NCBI GenBank assembly: GCA_052170135.1
Contig: JBQNBC010000002.1
Coordinates: 1-64,000, forward strand
Direction of reading: 5' to 3'
DNA from: Wolinella sp052170135
GTDB lineage: Bacteria; Campylobacterota; Campylobacteria; Campylobacterales; Helicobacteraceae
Length of the DNA stretch: 64,000 nucleotides
In this document: positions 50,757 through 61,306 of the stretch, piece after piece
Numbering within the stretch: the stretch's first letter is position 1
Layout of the letters: each line of letters starts with the position of its first letter
Made by a program: the position numbers and the translations under genes
The notes under the pieces: model-generated
What the model saw: the letters and a program-made list of their open reading frames with translations, nothing else
Told to the model about the DNA's origin: nothing
Database searches by the model: none

Positions 50757-51677
50757 TTATCCTACTAGTACACATATACGCTCAGCCCTATATCTAGCTA
50801 AACGAACAATAGCAAAAGGCGTATAGAGTCCAAAAGTCAGGGTGATAAGTACAAAATTGATAGCATATATCAAGAAACGCTCACGCACCAGGAAGTTTGA
50901 AGTAAAACGAATTTCACCAAAAAAGAGGTGCGCAAAGAGCAGATTCTCACGCATTGTATCTATCATCGAAAGTCCAAATGGAATATAGATATATATAAGC
51001 ACCAAAAGTGGTAAAAATAGCCAAAAAATTTCAAGTGCTCCAGGCGCTCCCTCTTCTGGTGCGCCCAATATTACGACAATAGCCACAAAAGCCAAAAGCC
51101 AAAAACCAAGTACAAATGCAATAGTGTAAATATACAGACGATAAAATTGGCTAAAAGTTGCAATAAATGTGGCTTTAAACCTGCCAAGGTGATAGCCTTG
51201 TGCTCTGTATCGCATTTGTGTCTCTAGTGCATAAGGAAGAAGAATCCCAGCACTAGCAAGTGCTACAATAGGCGCAAAAAGATACGCCTTGTAAGCACCA
51301 AATATATCACCATAAAATCGAACTTCAATATCACGATAGATAAAAATATCAAGCATTAATAATCGACGAATTGCCAGTGGCAAAAGTACTAAAAATATCA
51401 ACAATAAAAAAGTACCAGCAAGTATAGAAAAATCATACACAACAATGCAAAAGGCAAAAATTACCACCATAAAAAATCTTAGTTTGAAAATATCCACCGG
51501 TGCTCTCAGGTATGAAAATGAATAAGAATTAAGTGTAGTGTGGGTGATTAGATATTGATTCTTGCTTTTGCATGTAGGATAGATACCAAAAGTGGCTATA
51601 AATACAAATACATTAAGAATCCATACACAAAAATACTTGCTACCATTACCGGAAAAGCCAAAAATATAACGCCTCAT
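50757..51677 (-). CDS. DUF898 (YjgN-like) membrane protein
   Basis: A 306-residue integral membrane protein with six or so helices. The family repeat (FGFSGNGSKYFCVWILNVF, TFGIYPTCKSKNQYLITHT) occurs near the N-terminus and again near the C-terminus (FLIYAINFVLITLTFGLYTP, RYRAER). Function unknown in all species. It stands alone between serA and the PhnA-like gene. Confidence 0.78.
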   Translation of the reverse strand: MRRYIFGFSGNGSKYFCVWILNVFVFIATFGIYPTCKSKNQYLITHTTLNSYSFSYLRAPVDIFKLRFFMVVIFAFCIVVYDFSILAGTFLLLIFLVLLPLAIRRLLMLDIFIYRDIEVRFYGDIFGAYKAYLFAPIVALASAGILLPYALETQMRYRAQGYHLGRFKATFIATFSQFYRLYIYTIAFVLGFWLLAFVAIVVILGAPEEGAPGALEIFWLFLPLLVLIYIYIPFGLSMIDTMRENLLFAHLFFGEIRFTSNFLVRERFLIYAINFVLITLTFGLYTPFAIVRLARYRAERICVLVG

Positions 51678-51861
51678 GAGAAATCCTAAAATTCAAAGAA
51701 GGATGACTGCGAGATTATTGTATTCATTTTGGCACTTAGAGCTTCCATAAGAGATGATAAAAAATAGAAGATAAATAAGCCCATGGAAAGCTCGCTAAAG
51801 AATCCTGAAAAGCGCACTTTAATCTCAAAGAGGCGATTCTTGCGAGCTTTACGATTATTGA

Positions 51862-53445
51862 CTACAGTGAGGCAGTCTCAATGCCCAGGCATGCTTTGAT
51901 AGCACGCAACTCCTCAACAACTTCTTTGCCAACGGCACCATCAACCAAAATCACAGCAAGCGCTTGATTGTTGTTTCGCCCAAGTCGGAAGTCTGCTATA
52001 TTAATTGAGTGCTTTGCTAGCGTCATGCCTATCGAGCCAATGACACCAGGCACGTCTGTATTTTTAAAGAAAATCATCTGCCCTTTTGGCTCTACATCAA
52101 GCCCAAATCCATTTATTTCAACTATTCGCTGTACGCTCTCGTCAAAAACTGTGCCACTGAGCGTAAGTGTCTCTTTTTCAGTGGTAAGCCTAATTGTAAG
52201 TCTGTTGCGATAGCCACTATCGCTACTTTTTGCCTCGCTTTTTAGCTCAATTCCACGCTCTTTGGCAACATAGGGAGCGTTTACATAATTTACCTTGTCG
52301 CCTAGGCTAGCATTAAGAGCGCCAACAAGCCCAAAAGTCGCGAGAGAGTCGATATATTGACCGATCTCACCCTCAGCTATTATCACAAAAGATCGAATTG
52401 ATGAGCGATTTACCTGACTCGCAAGGAATCCAAGCTTTTGCACAAGCTCAAGGTATGGTTTTACACTTAATGGCAACTCACTCTCTTTAATAGGGAGATT
52501 TAGCGCATTTGGATAGTTTGAACCACGTGCCGCTTCAATAGCCGCCTCTGCCGCCTGTATAGCAATTTTTTCTTGAGATTCTAGAGTGTTTGCACCGATA
52601 TGTGGTGTTACGTATAGATTTGGTAAATCAAGAAGTGGATTGCTAGTAGCTGGCTCTTTATTGAATACATCAAGTCCAGCCCAGCGCACTTTACCGCTCT
52701 TTAATCCTTCGAATAATGCCTCTTCGTTGTAAAGATTTCCTCTAGCGCAGTTAATCAAAATTACACCATCTTTCATCTTGGCAATCTCATCTTTGCCAAT
52801 CATATTGACGGTCTCTTTGTTCTTAGGAGTATGGATTGTGATAATGTCGCATGCAAGAATCTCATCAAAATTAGTAGTATAGGCAATGCCCAAATCAGTA
52901 GCTTTTGATGGCTTAATATATGGGTCGTAGGCGATGACGTTCATTTCAAATGCCTTAGCACGAATTCCAACTCGGCTACCAATATTACCAAAACCAATAA
53001 TGCCAAGCTTCTTATCTTTGAGCTCAGTACCATACCAGTCTTCGCGCTTCCAGATTCTTGCATTTTTTAGTTGGTCGTTCGCACCAGGGAAGTTTCTCAC
53101 TGCACTAAGAAGGTGTGTCATTGTAAGCTCAACAGCAGCGATTGTGTTTGCAGTTGGGACATTCATAACAACAATGCCTCTTCTGCTACATCCATCAATA
53201 TCAACATTGTCCACACCTACGCCAGCACGCACTACCGCACGTAGCTTTTTTGTCGCTTCTAAAAATGAAGAATCGACATCAGTGGAGCTGCGCGTAATAG
53301 CAACATCAGCATTAGCTAAAAGTGGCAAAAGCTCAGACTTTGGGACGGATGATAGATTGACCATCTCAATATCAGATTCCCTCGCTAGGAGATCTAAGCC
53401 CTTTTGATGTATATGGTCGCATACTACAATTTTATGTTTAGGCAT
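51862..53445 (-). CDS. serA: D-3-phosphoglycerate dehydrogenase
   Basis: A 527-residue enzyme for the first step of serine synthesis. The NAD site is LGIIGFGNIGSRV (near 147-159) and the catalytic Arg/Glu/His are in the NCARGNLYNEEAL, DVFNKEP and TPHIGANT segments. An intervening domain and a C-terminal ACT domain (IFFKNTDVPGVIGSIGMTLA) make it the long, serine-sensing type. First of the conserved serA to HIT block read in the opposite direction. Confidence 0.95.
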   Translation of the reverse strand: MPKHKIVVCDHIHQKGLDLLARESDIEMVNLSSVPKSELLPLLANADVAITRSSTDVDSSFLEATKKLRAVVRAGVGVDNVDIDGCSRRGIVVMNVPTANTIAAVELTMTHLLSAVRNFPGANDQLKNARIWKREDWYGTELKDKKLGIIGFGNIGSRVGIRAKAFEMNVIAYDPYIKPSKATDLGIAYTTNFDEILACDIITIHTPKNKETVNMIGKDEIAKMKDGVILINCARGNLYNEEALFEGLKSGKVRWAGLDVFNKEPATSNPLLDLPNLYVTPHIGANTLESQEKIAIQAAEAAIEAARGSNYPNALNLPIKESELPLSVKPYLELVQKLGFLASQVNRSSIRSFVIIAEGEIGQYIDSLATFGLVGALNASLGDKVNYVNAPYVAKERGIELKSEAKSSDSGYRNRLTIRLTTEKETLTLSGTVFDESVQRIVEINGFGLDVEPKGQMIFFKNTDVPGVIGSIGMTLAKHSINIADFRLGRNNNQALAVILVDGAVGKEVVEELRAIKACLGIETASL

Positions 53446-53466
53446 ATTTTATCCTTAAGATAGAAT

Positions 53467-53952
53467 TTAAGATTGGTGGAGTTCATAGCTAATCTCGTAT
53501 CGGCGTAACTCTTTTAGCACGCTCCTTAGGTAGCTCTCATCTTTGGTAGTGACAATTAAGCGAATATGCCCACCTGTTTTGTAGTAGGCGTAGTCTATTT
53601 TATGCGCTACCAAAACCTGATTTAGACAGAAAAAGCGATAGGAATCAAGTTCTCCGACGACAACTTGAAACGTCTTCAAAACATCTTCTGGCGCATTTGG
53701 AAAACTCAGCTTAACATGTAGCTCTGGTGCGGGATAGAGGTAGTCTGGTATCTCTTTGCTGGAGAATCTACTCATCCACGATAATGTAGCATTACTCCCG
53801 CTTTTTTGCTCATTTTCCATATTTAGCTGACTGGCAAATTTTAGATTCTCAGTATCACTCACAATTCGAATATATATCGATGAGACTACACCAACTACGA
53901 TCATGGTCAGCAGGCTGAGTGCGATAACAAGTGGTCTGTGTTGGTGCAACAT
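53467..53952 (-). CDS. Membrane-anchored protein between rpsA and serA, unknown
   Basis: A 161-residue protein with one N-terminal helix (LVIALSLLTMIVVGVVSSIYI) and a soluble periplasmic part (PAPELHVKLSFPNAPEDVLK onward) of mixed alpha/beta look. From memory HP0398 of H. pylori lies at the same place, so it is a conserved gene of unknown function in the group. It lies 6 bases after rpsA and 21 before serA. Confidence 0.6.
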   Translation of the reverse strand: MLHQHRPLVIALSLLTMIVVGVVSSIYIRIVSDTENLKFASQLNMENEQKSGSNATLSWMSRFSSKEIPDYLYPAPELHVKLSFPNAPEDVLKTFQVVVGELDSYRFFCLNQVLVAHKIDYAYYKTGGHIRLIVTTKDESYLRSVLKELRRYEISYELHQS

Positions 53953-53958
53953 AGTAGA

Positions 53959-55617
53959 TTAGAACTGATCCTTGAGAATATCTCCGAGCGTCATCTTGTC
54001 ATCAGAGTTAAACGCCCTAACATTCTCTCTCTCTTTCTTTCGCTCAAGGCGACGGACAGATACACGAACTTTGTTATTTTCCTTGTCAATCAGAGAAATA
54101 ACACCCTCGATCTCATCACCAATTTTTAGCTCTTCTTTCTTAAGTGGTGCTAAATCTTCAGTTCTGATTAGTGCATCGATCCCGCTATCAAGATTAATAA
54201 ATACACCAAAATCTTTAATATCTCGGATTTTACCCTTGACGTTATCATCTATCTGGTGATTTTTTGCAAAGTCTTCAGCAGGGGAAGCGATTAGATTTTT
54301 GCGACTTAGAGACACTCTCTCTTTATCTTTATCTATTTTTACGATCTTGACCTCAATCTCATCACCCTCTTTCATTGCATCCTTGCACTTACCATTCTTC
54401 TCCCAAAATGCATCTTCATTATGAAGCAATCCATCAACAGCACCAATTCTGATAAATGCACCGAAATCGGTAAGTGTCGCTACATTACCCTTGATGATAT
54501 CACCCTCACGATGGGCTTTCATAAATTGATCAAAAGGCTTTTCTAGTAATTTTTTAAGTGATACGCGTAAACGGCGCTTCCTTGTGTCAATCTCAATAAC
54601 CTCGACATCTACTTCTTGACCTGATTTTAGATACTCGCCTGGGTGTTTGATATTTTTATCCCATGAGATTTCAGATACATGCAAGAATCCTTCAATGTCA
54701 TTACCTAGATCTACAAATGCACCGTATGGTTCAACATTGCTAATTGTTACATTGATAGCATCACCTACTTCAAGTTCATTCTCAATCTCTCTCCATGGAT
54801 CATCAGAAGTAGCCTTAATAGACAGCGACAGGCGCTTTTTATCTTCGTCGTATGATATAGCCTTGACGGTCACCTTGTCACCCTCTTTGTATAGCTTTGA
54901 TGGATTTACCGGACCTTTGTAGCTAATCTCAGTATAGTGAACAAGTCCTTCTACGCCATCAACCTCGACAAACATTCCAAAGCTTGTGATTTTACGTACG
55001 GTTCCTTCGAGTGGCTCTGTAGCTGAGAGTAGCTTTGCTGCGCCCTCTTTTCGATTTTTGCCATCAAGTTCAAAGAATCGCTTACGTGAAACTACAATAG
55101 TGTCATCCTCTGGCTTTATGTTTACTATGCATGCGCGCACATTCTTTCCAATATTTTTAGGATCATCCTTTAGTGCAGACATAAACTTAGGCATAAAATA
55201 CTCAAGCCCATCAGCCTCAATTACATATCCGCCACGATTCCTTTTGGTAATCACGCCACTAATCACAACATCCTGATAATTATCACCAAAAGCTGCAATT
55301 CTCTCTTTTAGCTTCTCTCGTTTGAGTGCCTTTTGATGCGAAATCATCGGGCGTTCATTCCTGCTACCAGTGATGATTATTGGGAGCTTATCGCCCACCT
55401 TGTATTTTAAATTACCGGCTTCATCTTGTATTTCAGAGATATTGATTCTTCCCTCATTTTTCTCACCTACATCTACCATCACCATATCACCCTCGATAGT
55501 GACGATTGTCCCCTCTGTAATCGTTTCGCTCTCACCTCTTTCAAACGATTCTAGCATTGATGCGAAATCTTCTTCCTCGCTTAGAGGTTCATTGTTAAAA
55601 TTCCTATTCTCGACCAT
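53959..55617 (-). CDS. rpsA: 30S ribosomal protein S1
   Basis: A 552-residue protein with six S1 repeats (clear examples: GTVRKITSFGMFVEVDGVEG, NVEPYGAFVDLGNDIEGFLH, NVATLTDFGAFIRIGAVDGL, IRDIKDFGVFINLDSGID). It binds mRNA at the small subunit. Length fits the phylum. AAAGGG lies before the ATG. Confidence 0.96.
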   Translation of the reverse strand: MVENRNFNNEPLSEEEDFASMLESFERGESETITEGTIVTIEGDMVMVDVGEKNEGRINISEIQDEAGNLKYKVGDKLPIIITGSRNERPMISHQKALKREKLKERIAAFGDNYQDVVISGVITKRNRGGYVIEADGLEYFMPKFMSALKDDPKNIGKNVRACIVNIKPEDDTIVVSRKRFFELDGKNRKEGAAKLLSATEPLEGTVRKITSFGMFVEVDGVEGLVHYTEISYKGPVNPSKLYKEGDKVTVKAISYDEDKKRLSLSIKATSDDPWREIENELEVGDAINVTISNVEPYGAFVDLGNDIEGFLHVSEISWDKNIKHPGEYLKSGQEVDVEVIEIDTRKRRLRVSLKKLLEKPFDQFMKAHREGDIIKGNVATLTDFGAFIRIGAVDGLLHNEDAFWEKNGKCKDAMKEGDEIEVKIVKIDKDKERVSLSRKNLIASPAEDFAKNHQIDDNVKGKIRDIKDFGVFINLDSGIDALIRTEDLAPLKKEELKIGDEIEGVISLIDKENNKVRVSVRRLERKKERENVRAFNSDDKMTLGDILKDQF

Positions 55618-55694
55618 TGTAACCCTTTATATTTTGCATTGTGGTTGCGTAGATTGTATTTAAAAAATCCTTATGCTAGCTATAAATTGAGCAC

Positions 55695-56519
55695 CTAATA
55701 ACCCTCAATTGCCTTTACTACTCGCTCGATAATCCACTCTGGAGTTGAAGCACCAGCAGTCACACCACATAGATTCTTGCCGACAAACCAGTCGCTATTT
55801 AACTCGCCCTCATCCTCAATAAGATAGCTATCATTACAGTTTTCAAGGCAGATTGAGAGGAGTTGCTTTGTGTTTGATGAGTTTTTGCCACCGACTATCA
55901 CCATTACATCGACCTCCTGGCTTAGTCTGCGTGCAGCATCTTGGTTATCAAAGGTAGCATTGCAAATTGTATTAAAGATTCTCACTTCTGCACACTCTTC
56001 TATGAGATAGTTTGCCAAGTCAAGAAAATCAGCAATCTTCTTTGTTGTCTGTGATACCAGTGCAACTTTATCAGCTATTTTTGTGTGATCTAGCTCATTT
56101 TTGTTAATCACAACAATGGGCTCGCTCAACGAATAGCTCATTACGCCTTGCACTTCTGGGTGATTTATGTCACCAAAAATAACAATTTGATACCCATCAG
56201 CACTCATCTGTTCGCAAATTTTTTGTGGTTTTGTGACAAATGGACAAGTCGCATTTATGATTTTATCCGTATTTTGGGTTAGCTTGGCTAGGTCATTTTT
56301 GGGGATTCCGTGTGTCCTTATTATTACTTCCGCCCCAGTAGGTATCTCTTCTACATTCTCGCTTACGCTCACATTAAAGTCACTTTTTAAGCGATCTATC
56401 TCTTTTTTATTGTGTATTAGCGGACCAAGCGTAGTTCCACCTTGGTGCGATTCCGCAAGCTTTATGGCACGCTTAACGCCAAAACAGAATCCATGCTTAT
56501 CAGCTAGCTTCACTCTCAT
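55695..56519 (-). CDS. ispH: 4-hydroxy-3-methylbut-2-enyl diphosphate reductase
   Basis: From ATG at 56517-56519 the product is 274 residues and begins MRVKLADKHGFCFGVKRA. It is the last enzyme of the MEP isoprenoid pathway. The [4Fe-4S] cysteines are in GFCFGV (Cys12), NATCPFVTK and TICNATFDNQ. AAAGG lies 7 bases before this ATG; the longer frame from 56576 would overlap aroA by 77 bases and is unlikely. Real overlap with aroA is 20 bases. Confidence 0.95.
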   Translation of the reverse strand: MRVKLADKHGFCFGVKRAIKLAESHQGGTTLGPLIHNKKEIDRLKSDFNVSVSENVEEIPTGAEVIIRTHGIPKNDLAKLTQNTDKIINATCPFVTKPQKICEQMSADGYQIVIFGDINHPEVQGVMSYSLSEPIVVINKNELDHTKIADKVALVSQTTKKIADFLDLANYLIEECAEVRIFNTICNATFDNQDAARRLSQEVDVMVIVGGKNSSNTKQLLSICLENCNDSYLIEDEGELNSDWFVGKNLCGVTAGASTPEWIIERVVKAIEGY

Positions 56520-57807
56520 TGTTGACCTTTGCAATTTTGGCAAGAATCTCCAAGAAGTTTGGAAATGAAACATCAATACAAGTAGAATCGCTGACTGTTA
56601 CAGGCGTAATCAGACCAGCAATGGCAAAGCTCATGGCGATTCTATGATCGCCACAGCTATCAACAACCCCGCTCCTAATCTCTCCCCCAATAATCTCATA
56701 CCCATCCTCAAACTCCTCGACCTCAATCCCAAGAATCCGTAGATTCTTAACTACAACAGCGATTCTATCGCTCTCTTTTACGCGAAGTTCTTTGGCATTT
56801 TTCACACGGCTTCTACCATTAGCAAGTGCCATTGCGATTGCTAATGCCGGTAGCTCATCAATCAGCCATGAAATATGTTCGCTCACTTCCACACCGTTCA
56901 GAGAGCCGTGTGAAACCTCGATGTCACCGATACTTTCATATGTCTCAGATGTGAGCGTATAGCTTATATTTGCACCCATTTTCTCCAAAATCTTAAAGGC
57001 CTCGATTCTTGTCTTGTTTAATAGAATATTCTTTAGTACGACGTGCGCACCATCAGTTATAGCGGCTGCCACTGCAAAAAAGAAAGCGCTAGAAGGATCG
57101 GACGGTACGGTAAGCTCAAGTGGTGCAAGTCGCTTACCATCAAGCGGTGCGATAGTCAGTCTGTCATCGCTATCCTCGCGTATATTAGCCCCCATACCGC
57201 GTAGCATACGCTCAGTGTGATCGCGACTCTGCTCGCTTTCGCTAAATCTAGATGTGCTTTCACTTAAAAGCGCTGCGAGAATCATCGCGCTTTTCACCTG
57301 AGCTGATGAAATTGGGCTTTGATAATTAAATGGTTGAAGTGTCTTACCTATAATTGTTAATGGTGCTAGATTGCCAGATTCTCTTCCAAAAATCTGCGCT
57401 CCAACCTCTTGAAGTGGCTTTACTACTCGTCGCATTGGTCGTGCTCTTAGGTAGCTATCGCCACTTAGCACAAAGTAGCCATTAGAAGCCGCTAAAAGCC
57501 CTATATATAGGCGCATTGCGGTGCCAGCATTACCGCAATAAAGCACATCTTTTGGCTCTTGAATTCCATTTTTTGGTGAGATAAAAAGTAAAGAATCGCC
57601 ATCTTCACGCACTTCTAGCCCAAGTTGCTTTGCAATACCAAGAGTATGTAGAGTGTCTTCGCCCATAAGATATCGTCGTATGCGACTTGTGCCGGATGAC
57701 AGAAGTGAGAAAATTGCCACGCGATGAGAAATGGACTTATCAGGTGCAATATCAGGAATCTCAAGCTCAAAGCGATTTTTAAGCGGGGCTACGTGTGTGA
57801 TTCTCAT
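56500..57807 (-). CDS. aroA: EPSP synthase
   Basis: A 435-residue shikimate-pathway enzyme joining shikimate 3-phosphate and phosphoenolpyruvate. DKSISHRV near 23-30, LYCGNAGTAMRLYIG near 89-103 and the C-terminal CGDHRIAMSFAIAGL are signatures. The Gly in NAGTAMR is kept (Gly94 region), the usual sensitive-type residue. It overlaps pheT by 4 bases and ispH by 20. Confidence 0.96.
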   Translation of the reverse strand: MRITHVAPLKNRFELEIPDIAPDKSISHRVAIFSLLSSGTSRIRRYLMGEDTLHTLGIAKQLGLEVREDGDSLLFISPKNGIQEPKDVLYCGNAGTAMRLYIGLLAASNGYFVLSGDSYLRARPMRRVVKPLQEVGAQIFGRESGNLAPLTIIGKTLQPFNYQSPISSAQVKSAMILAALLSESTSRFSESEQSRDHTERMLRGMGANIREDSDDRLTIAPLDGKRLAPLELTVPSDPSSAFFFAVAAAITDGAHVVLKNILLNKTRIEAFKILEKMGANISYTLTSETYESIGDIEVSHGSLNGVEVSEHISWLIDELPALAIAMALANGRSRVKNAKELRVKESDRIAVVVKNLRILGIEVEEFEDGYEIIGGEIRSGVVDSCGDHRIAMSFAIAGLITPVTVSDSTCIDVSFPNFLEILAKIAKVNNESEAS

Positions 57808-60164
57808 CGTAGCTTAGCTCCAAATTGATGCTCAAGCATCGCAAGAACTCGATTGGTAATCGAAAGAATTTCATCTTCCTCAAGCGTTTTTGTCTCCGAA
57901 CGTAACATCATGCGAATAGTGAGGCTGACCTGATCCTTGCTAATCTTGTCATCAATATACAAATCAAGTGGAAAAAGCTCCTTAAGCTCAGCTATTCCAA
58001 GCTTTTTTGTTTCCTGACGTATCGCGCTAAATGGGTGGATTTTATCAATTAGTACTGTCAAATCACGCTGAAGCTTTGGGAACTTCGAGAAAGAATCGGC
58101 CTTATGTAGGCGTGGTGTTAACTTGTCCAGCTCTATCTCTGCAATATAGGTTTCATCGATAGCAAAAGCCTCTTGTGCCAGTGGGTGTAGCTTTGCGATC
58201 ATTCCGATTCTTTCGCCATTTTGCACGATATATGCGCATTGAGCTGGATGAAGCAATTTCTCATTTTTTGGAGTGTAGCTCTCAAGGTTGAAATCACCAA
58301 TAATTGCGCTTATTCTTTCACTAAAAGAGAACAGATTCCATGCGATTCCCTTTGAGTATGGGTATATCGCATCACGCTCAAATCCACTAGCTACAAATGC
58401 CAACTGTGTGCGCTCCTCACGGTACGCTGAGTATATCGCACCCATCTCAAAGAGTGCGATTTTGGTATAGCCTAGATTCTTGTTGCGCGCAACAGAATCA
58501 AGTAGCGAAAGCAACAATGTTGGGCGCAACGTATCAAGCTCGCTTGTTATTGGATTTATCAAATCAAGTGCATCGTTAATTATTTGATAGCCCCATTCAG
58601 CCACGCGACTTTTTTGATTAAAAACAAAATGTATAGTCTCACTAAAACCCAATGCTATCGCACGCTTGGCGATGCTTCTGTGATGCTTATAGATGTGATA
58701 AGAATCGTCAGTGCGTCGACATTCGGCAAATTGGAGTGGTTTGGAGGCTATTGTATCTATTCCAAGCAAGCGAACAATCTCTTCGACAATATCTTGACGA
58801 TTCTGAATATCGTGTCTAAAAAGTGGTGCACGAATTGCCAAAAATGAATCATCATGCGCTAAATCAACCTCAAATTGCAAGCTCTTTAGAAGCGATACAA
58901 CCTTTGTTTTTGGAACATCTACACCTATAAATGACGAAAGGGATGGAAGGTCTACTGTTATTGTCTGAGGTTTATAATTTTGTGCTACTTCGTGTGTGCC
59001 AGAGTAGATGAGTGCACCGCCAGTCTTATGAAGAATCGAGCACAGTAAAGATATTCCAGAATTTAGCTGAGGATTGCTCCCGCGGGATGCACGGTAGAAA
59101 AATTGTGATTCTTTTTTCACTTTTGTTTCCGCTACACCCTCTGATATGATAGCTGGAGGAATATAGCTTGCCTCTAGGATTACAATTTCATTCTCGCCAG
59201 ATGGTATAGTGTCCTCTACTTGAGACACGCCTATAATTGAAAGTTTCTTTTCACCAGCATAAAGCGATTCCAAACCATTCTCATCTTTTTTTATCATTAT
59301 TGAAGCTTTTTGTGGCTTCTCATCGCTGATATTTGCACCCAGACAGACTTCATGTCGATAAGCTTTTATACAAACGCCACTGATAAATGTCGCGTATTGA
59401 ATGAAATTTTGCAGACAATTTTTACCAAGAATATCATTGTGAGCAAGCGTTATAGCCACATTTAGCGGGAGAGTTAACTCATTTAGCTGAACGGTTTTAT
59501 AAAGTAGAGATGAGTGGAGCTTGCCCTCGTGGGAGAGCTGCAATAGTCGCCCTATTCCAAGTACATTATCTTCCTCTTGCTCCTTGCTGCACTCACTAAA
59601 GTCGAGATCATACGATGCAGCAAGCTCACGCACTACACCATATAGGCTAAGGCAGTCGCCACGATTTGGTGTGATATCAATCTCAAAAATATCATCATTA
59701 AATAGTGGATATTCATTTAGTGACTTACCCAAAACAAGCTCACCAATAGAAGAATCGAGCACTAAGATTCCCTCATTAATAGCTGGGAATCCAAGCTCGC
59801 TAGAAGAGCACAGCATGCCGCATGATTCAACACCTCGAAGATTTGCGCGTTTAATCTTTAGTGTATCAGAGAGCACGGCACCCTCAAGTGCTACAGCGAC
59901 AAACTGCCCTTCTGTAACATTTTTAGCACCACATACAATTTGGAGTTGTTCACTACCCACATCGACTTGGCACACACTTAGTTTATCGGCATCAGGGTGC
60001 TTCTCGCGGGCTAGCACTTTACCTACAACGACACGTTCGGCTACTTTTAAATGACGATAAGAATCGACTTCTAAACCAATGTCATTTAATGTCTTATATA
60101 GTTGCTCGGCTGAGATTCCGGATATGTTTGCAAAAGGTGTAAGAATAGCTCTAGTGAAAATCAT
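57804..60164 (-). CDS. pheT: Phenylalanyl-tRNA synthetase beta subunit
   Basis: A 786-residue subunit with an N-terminal tRNA-binding (EMAP-like) domain (AREKHPDADKLSVCQVDVG), B3/B4 editing region, B5 domain and a C-terminal anticodon-binding domain (FPKLQRDLTVLID). Works as an alpha2-beta2 tetramer with PheS. Overlaps pheS by 4 bases. Confidence 0.96.
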   Translation of the reverse strand: MIFTRAILTPFANISGISAEQLYKTLNDIGLEVDSYRHLKVAERVVVGKVLAREKHPDADKLSVCQVDVGSEQLQIVCGAKNVTEGQFVAVALEGAVLSDTLKIKRANLRGVESCGMLCSSSELGFPAINEGILVLDSSIGELVLGKSLNEYPLFNDDIFEIDITPNRGDCLSLYGVVRELAASYDLDFSECSKEQEEDNVLGIGRLLQLSHEGKLHSSLLYKTVQLNELTLPLNVAITLAHNDILGKNCLQNFIQYATFISGVCIKAYRHEVCLGANISDEKPQKASIMIKKDENGLESLYAGEKKLSIIGVSQVEDTIPSGENEIVILEASYIPPAIISEGVAETKVKKESQFFYRASRGSNPQLNSGISLLCSILHKTGGALIYSGTHEVAQNYKPQTITVDLPSLSSFIGVDVPKTKVVSLLKSLQFEVDLAHDDSFLAIRAPLFRHDIQNRQDIVEEIVRLLGIDTIASKPLQFAECRRTDDSYHIYKHHRSIAKRAIALGFSETIHFVFNQKSRVAEWGYQIINDALDLINPITSELDTLRPTLLLSLLDSVARNKNLGYTKIALFEMGAIYSAYREERTQLAFVASGFERDAIYPYSKGIAWNLFSFSERISAIIGDFNLESYTPKNEKLLHPAQCAYIVQNGERIGMIAKLHPLAQEAFAIDETYIAEIELDKLTPRLHKADSFSKFPKLQRDLTVLIDKIHPFSAIRQETKKLGIAELKELFPLDLYIDDKISKDQVSLTIRMMLRSETKTLEEDEILSITNRVLAMLEHQFGAKLR

Positions 60165-61153
60165 CTAAATTGCTCCAATACTCGTAAATCACTCTCAAAA
60201 AATGCGCGCAGATCATTTACCGCGTGTATCAACATGGCAAACCTCTCAACGCCAAGCCCAAAGGCGTAACCACTGACATTCTTATAGCCTACAGCTTTAA
60301 ATACATTCTCATCAACCAATCCACAACCAAGCACCTCTAGCCAGCCAGTATGAGAGCATACGCGACAGCCATCACCGTGGCAGAAAATACAGCTGATATC
60401 GACCTCTGCGCTTGGCTCGGTAAATGGGAAAAAGCTCGAGCGGAATCGAACACTAACATCGCCAAACATAAAACGCAAAAAGTCCTCAAGCACATATTTT
60501 AAGTTTGCAAATGAAACTTTCCCCTCCTCTTCGACCACAAGTCCCTCTACTTGATGAAACATCGGAGTATGAGTCAAATCGTAATCACGTCTAAAAACAG
60601 CTCCTGGACAAATCATGCGAATTGGTGGTGTCTCATGCTCCATAGTACGTATCTGCACTGGTGATGTATGTGTGCGTAAAAGCATGCCATCACGGAAATA
60701 GAATGTGTCCTGCATGTCGCGTGCTGGGTGGTATGGTGGAAGGTTTAAAGCTTCAAAGTTATGAAAATCATCTTCCACTAATGGACCGCTTTTGATCGCA
60801 AAATTTAAAGATACAAAATAATCTACAATTCTTTCCATTGTAAGCATAACAGGGTGTGCTGCACCAGTGCTTTTTGATGGTGTAAAAAGCGATACATCTA
60901 TCTTTTCACTCAAAAGCTTCTCTTTTAGCTCATTCGTCGCTATTAGCTCTTTTTGCATGCTCCATGCACGCTCAAAGTCACTCTTTAGCTGATTTAGCTC
61001 TCGTGCTTTCTCTTTTTTTGCGCTCTCGTCAAGCTCTTTTAAAAGCGCGAACTGAGCAGTCAAGATTCCTTTTTTACCAAGTGCTTTGATGCGTAATTCT
61101 TCAAGCTCCGTGGAGTTTTTCGCATTCTCTATTTCACTGATTAGACTATGCAA
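60161..61153 (-). CDS. pheS: Phenylalanyl-tRNA synthetase alpha subunit
   Basis: A 330-residue catalytic subunit. After an N-terminal coiled coil it shows HPARDMQDTFYF, LLRTHTSPVQIRTM (motif 2 region), FRRDYDLTHTPMFHQVEGL and the C-terminal GLGVERFAMLI (motif 3). The start is TTG at 61151-61153 with GAGGAAG upstream. Confidence 0.96.
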   Translation of the reverse strand: MHSLISEIENAKNSTELEELRIKALGKKGILTAQFALLKELDESAKKEKARELNQLKSDFERAWSMQKELIATNELKEKLLSEKIDVSLFTPSKSTGAAHPVMLTMERIVDYFVSLNFAIKSGPLVEDDFHNFEALNLPPYHPARDMQDTFYFRDGMLLRTHTSPVQIRTMEHETPPIRMICPGAVFRRDYDLTHTPMFHQVEGLVVEEEGKVSFANLKYVLEDFLRFMFGDVSVRFRSSFFPFTEPSAEVDISCIFCHGDGCRVCSHTGWLEVLGCGLVDENVFKAVGYKNVSGYAFGLGVERFAMLIHAVNDLRAFFESDLRVLEQFR

Positions 61154-61261
61154 GTTTTATCTTCCTCTATAGGTTTTAAAGTCAAAAAACGTACCATTTT
61201 AGTTAAAAAATCTTTACATGGAATTAATTAAGCCATAGATAATCAAATGCTTAAAAGTGGC

Positions 61262-61267
61262 TATAAT
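61262..61267 (+). promoter_or_regulatory. -10 box (TATAAT) of the HIT gene
   Basis: TATAAT lies 39 bases before the ATG at 61307, with GAAAAGGAGC as ribosome binding site in between. Confidence 0.5.
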
Positions 61268-61306
61268 GCCCCGTTTTACTCAATGCAAAAGAAAAGGAGC
61301 ATTAAG

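Noticed and set aside
56520..56576. Longer N-terminus for IspH
   Set aside because: It lies inside aroA, and the family starts at MRVKLADKHGFCFG, which has its own ribosome site.
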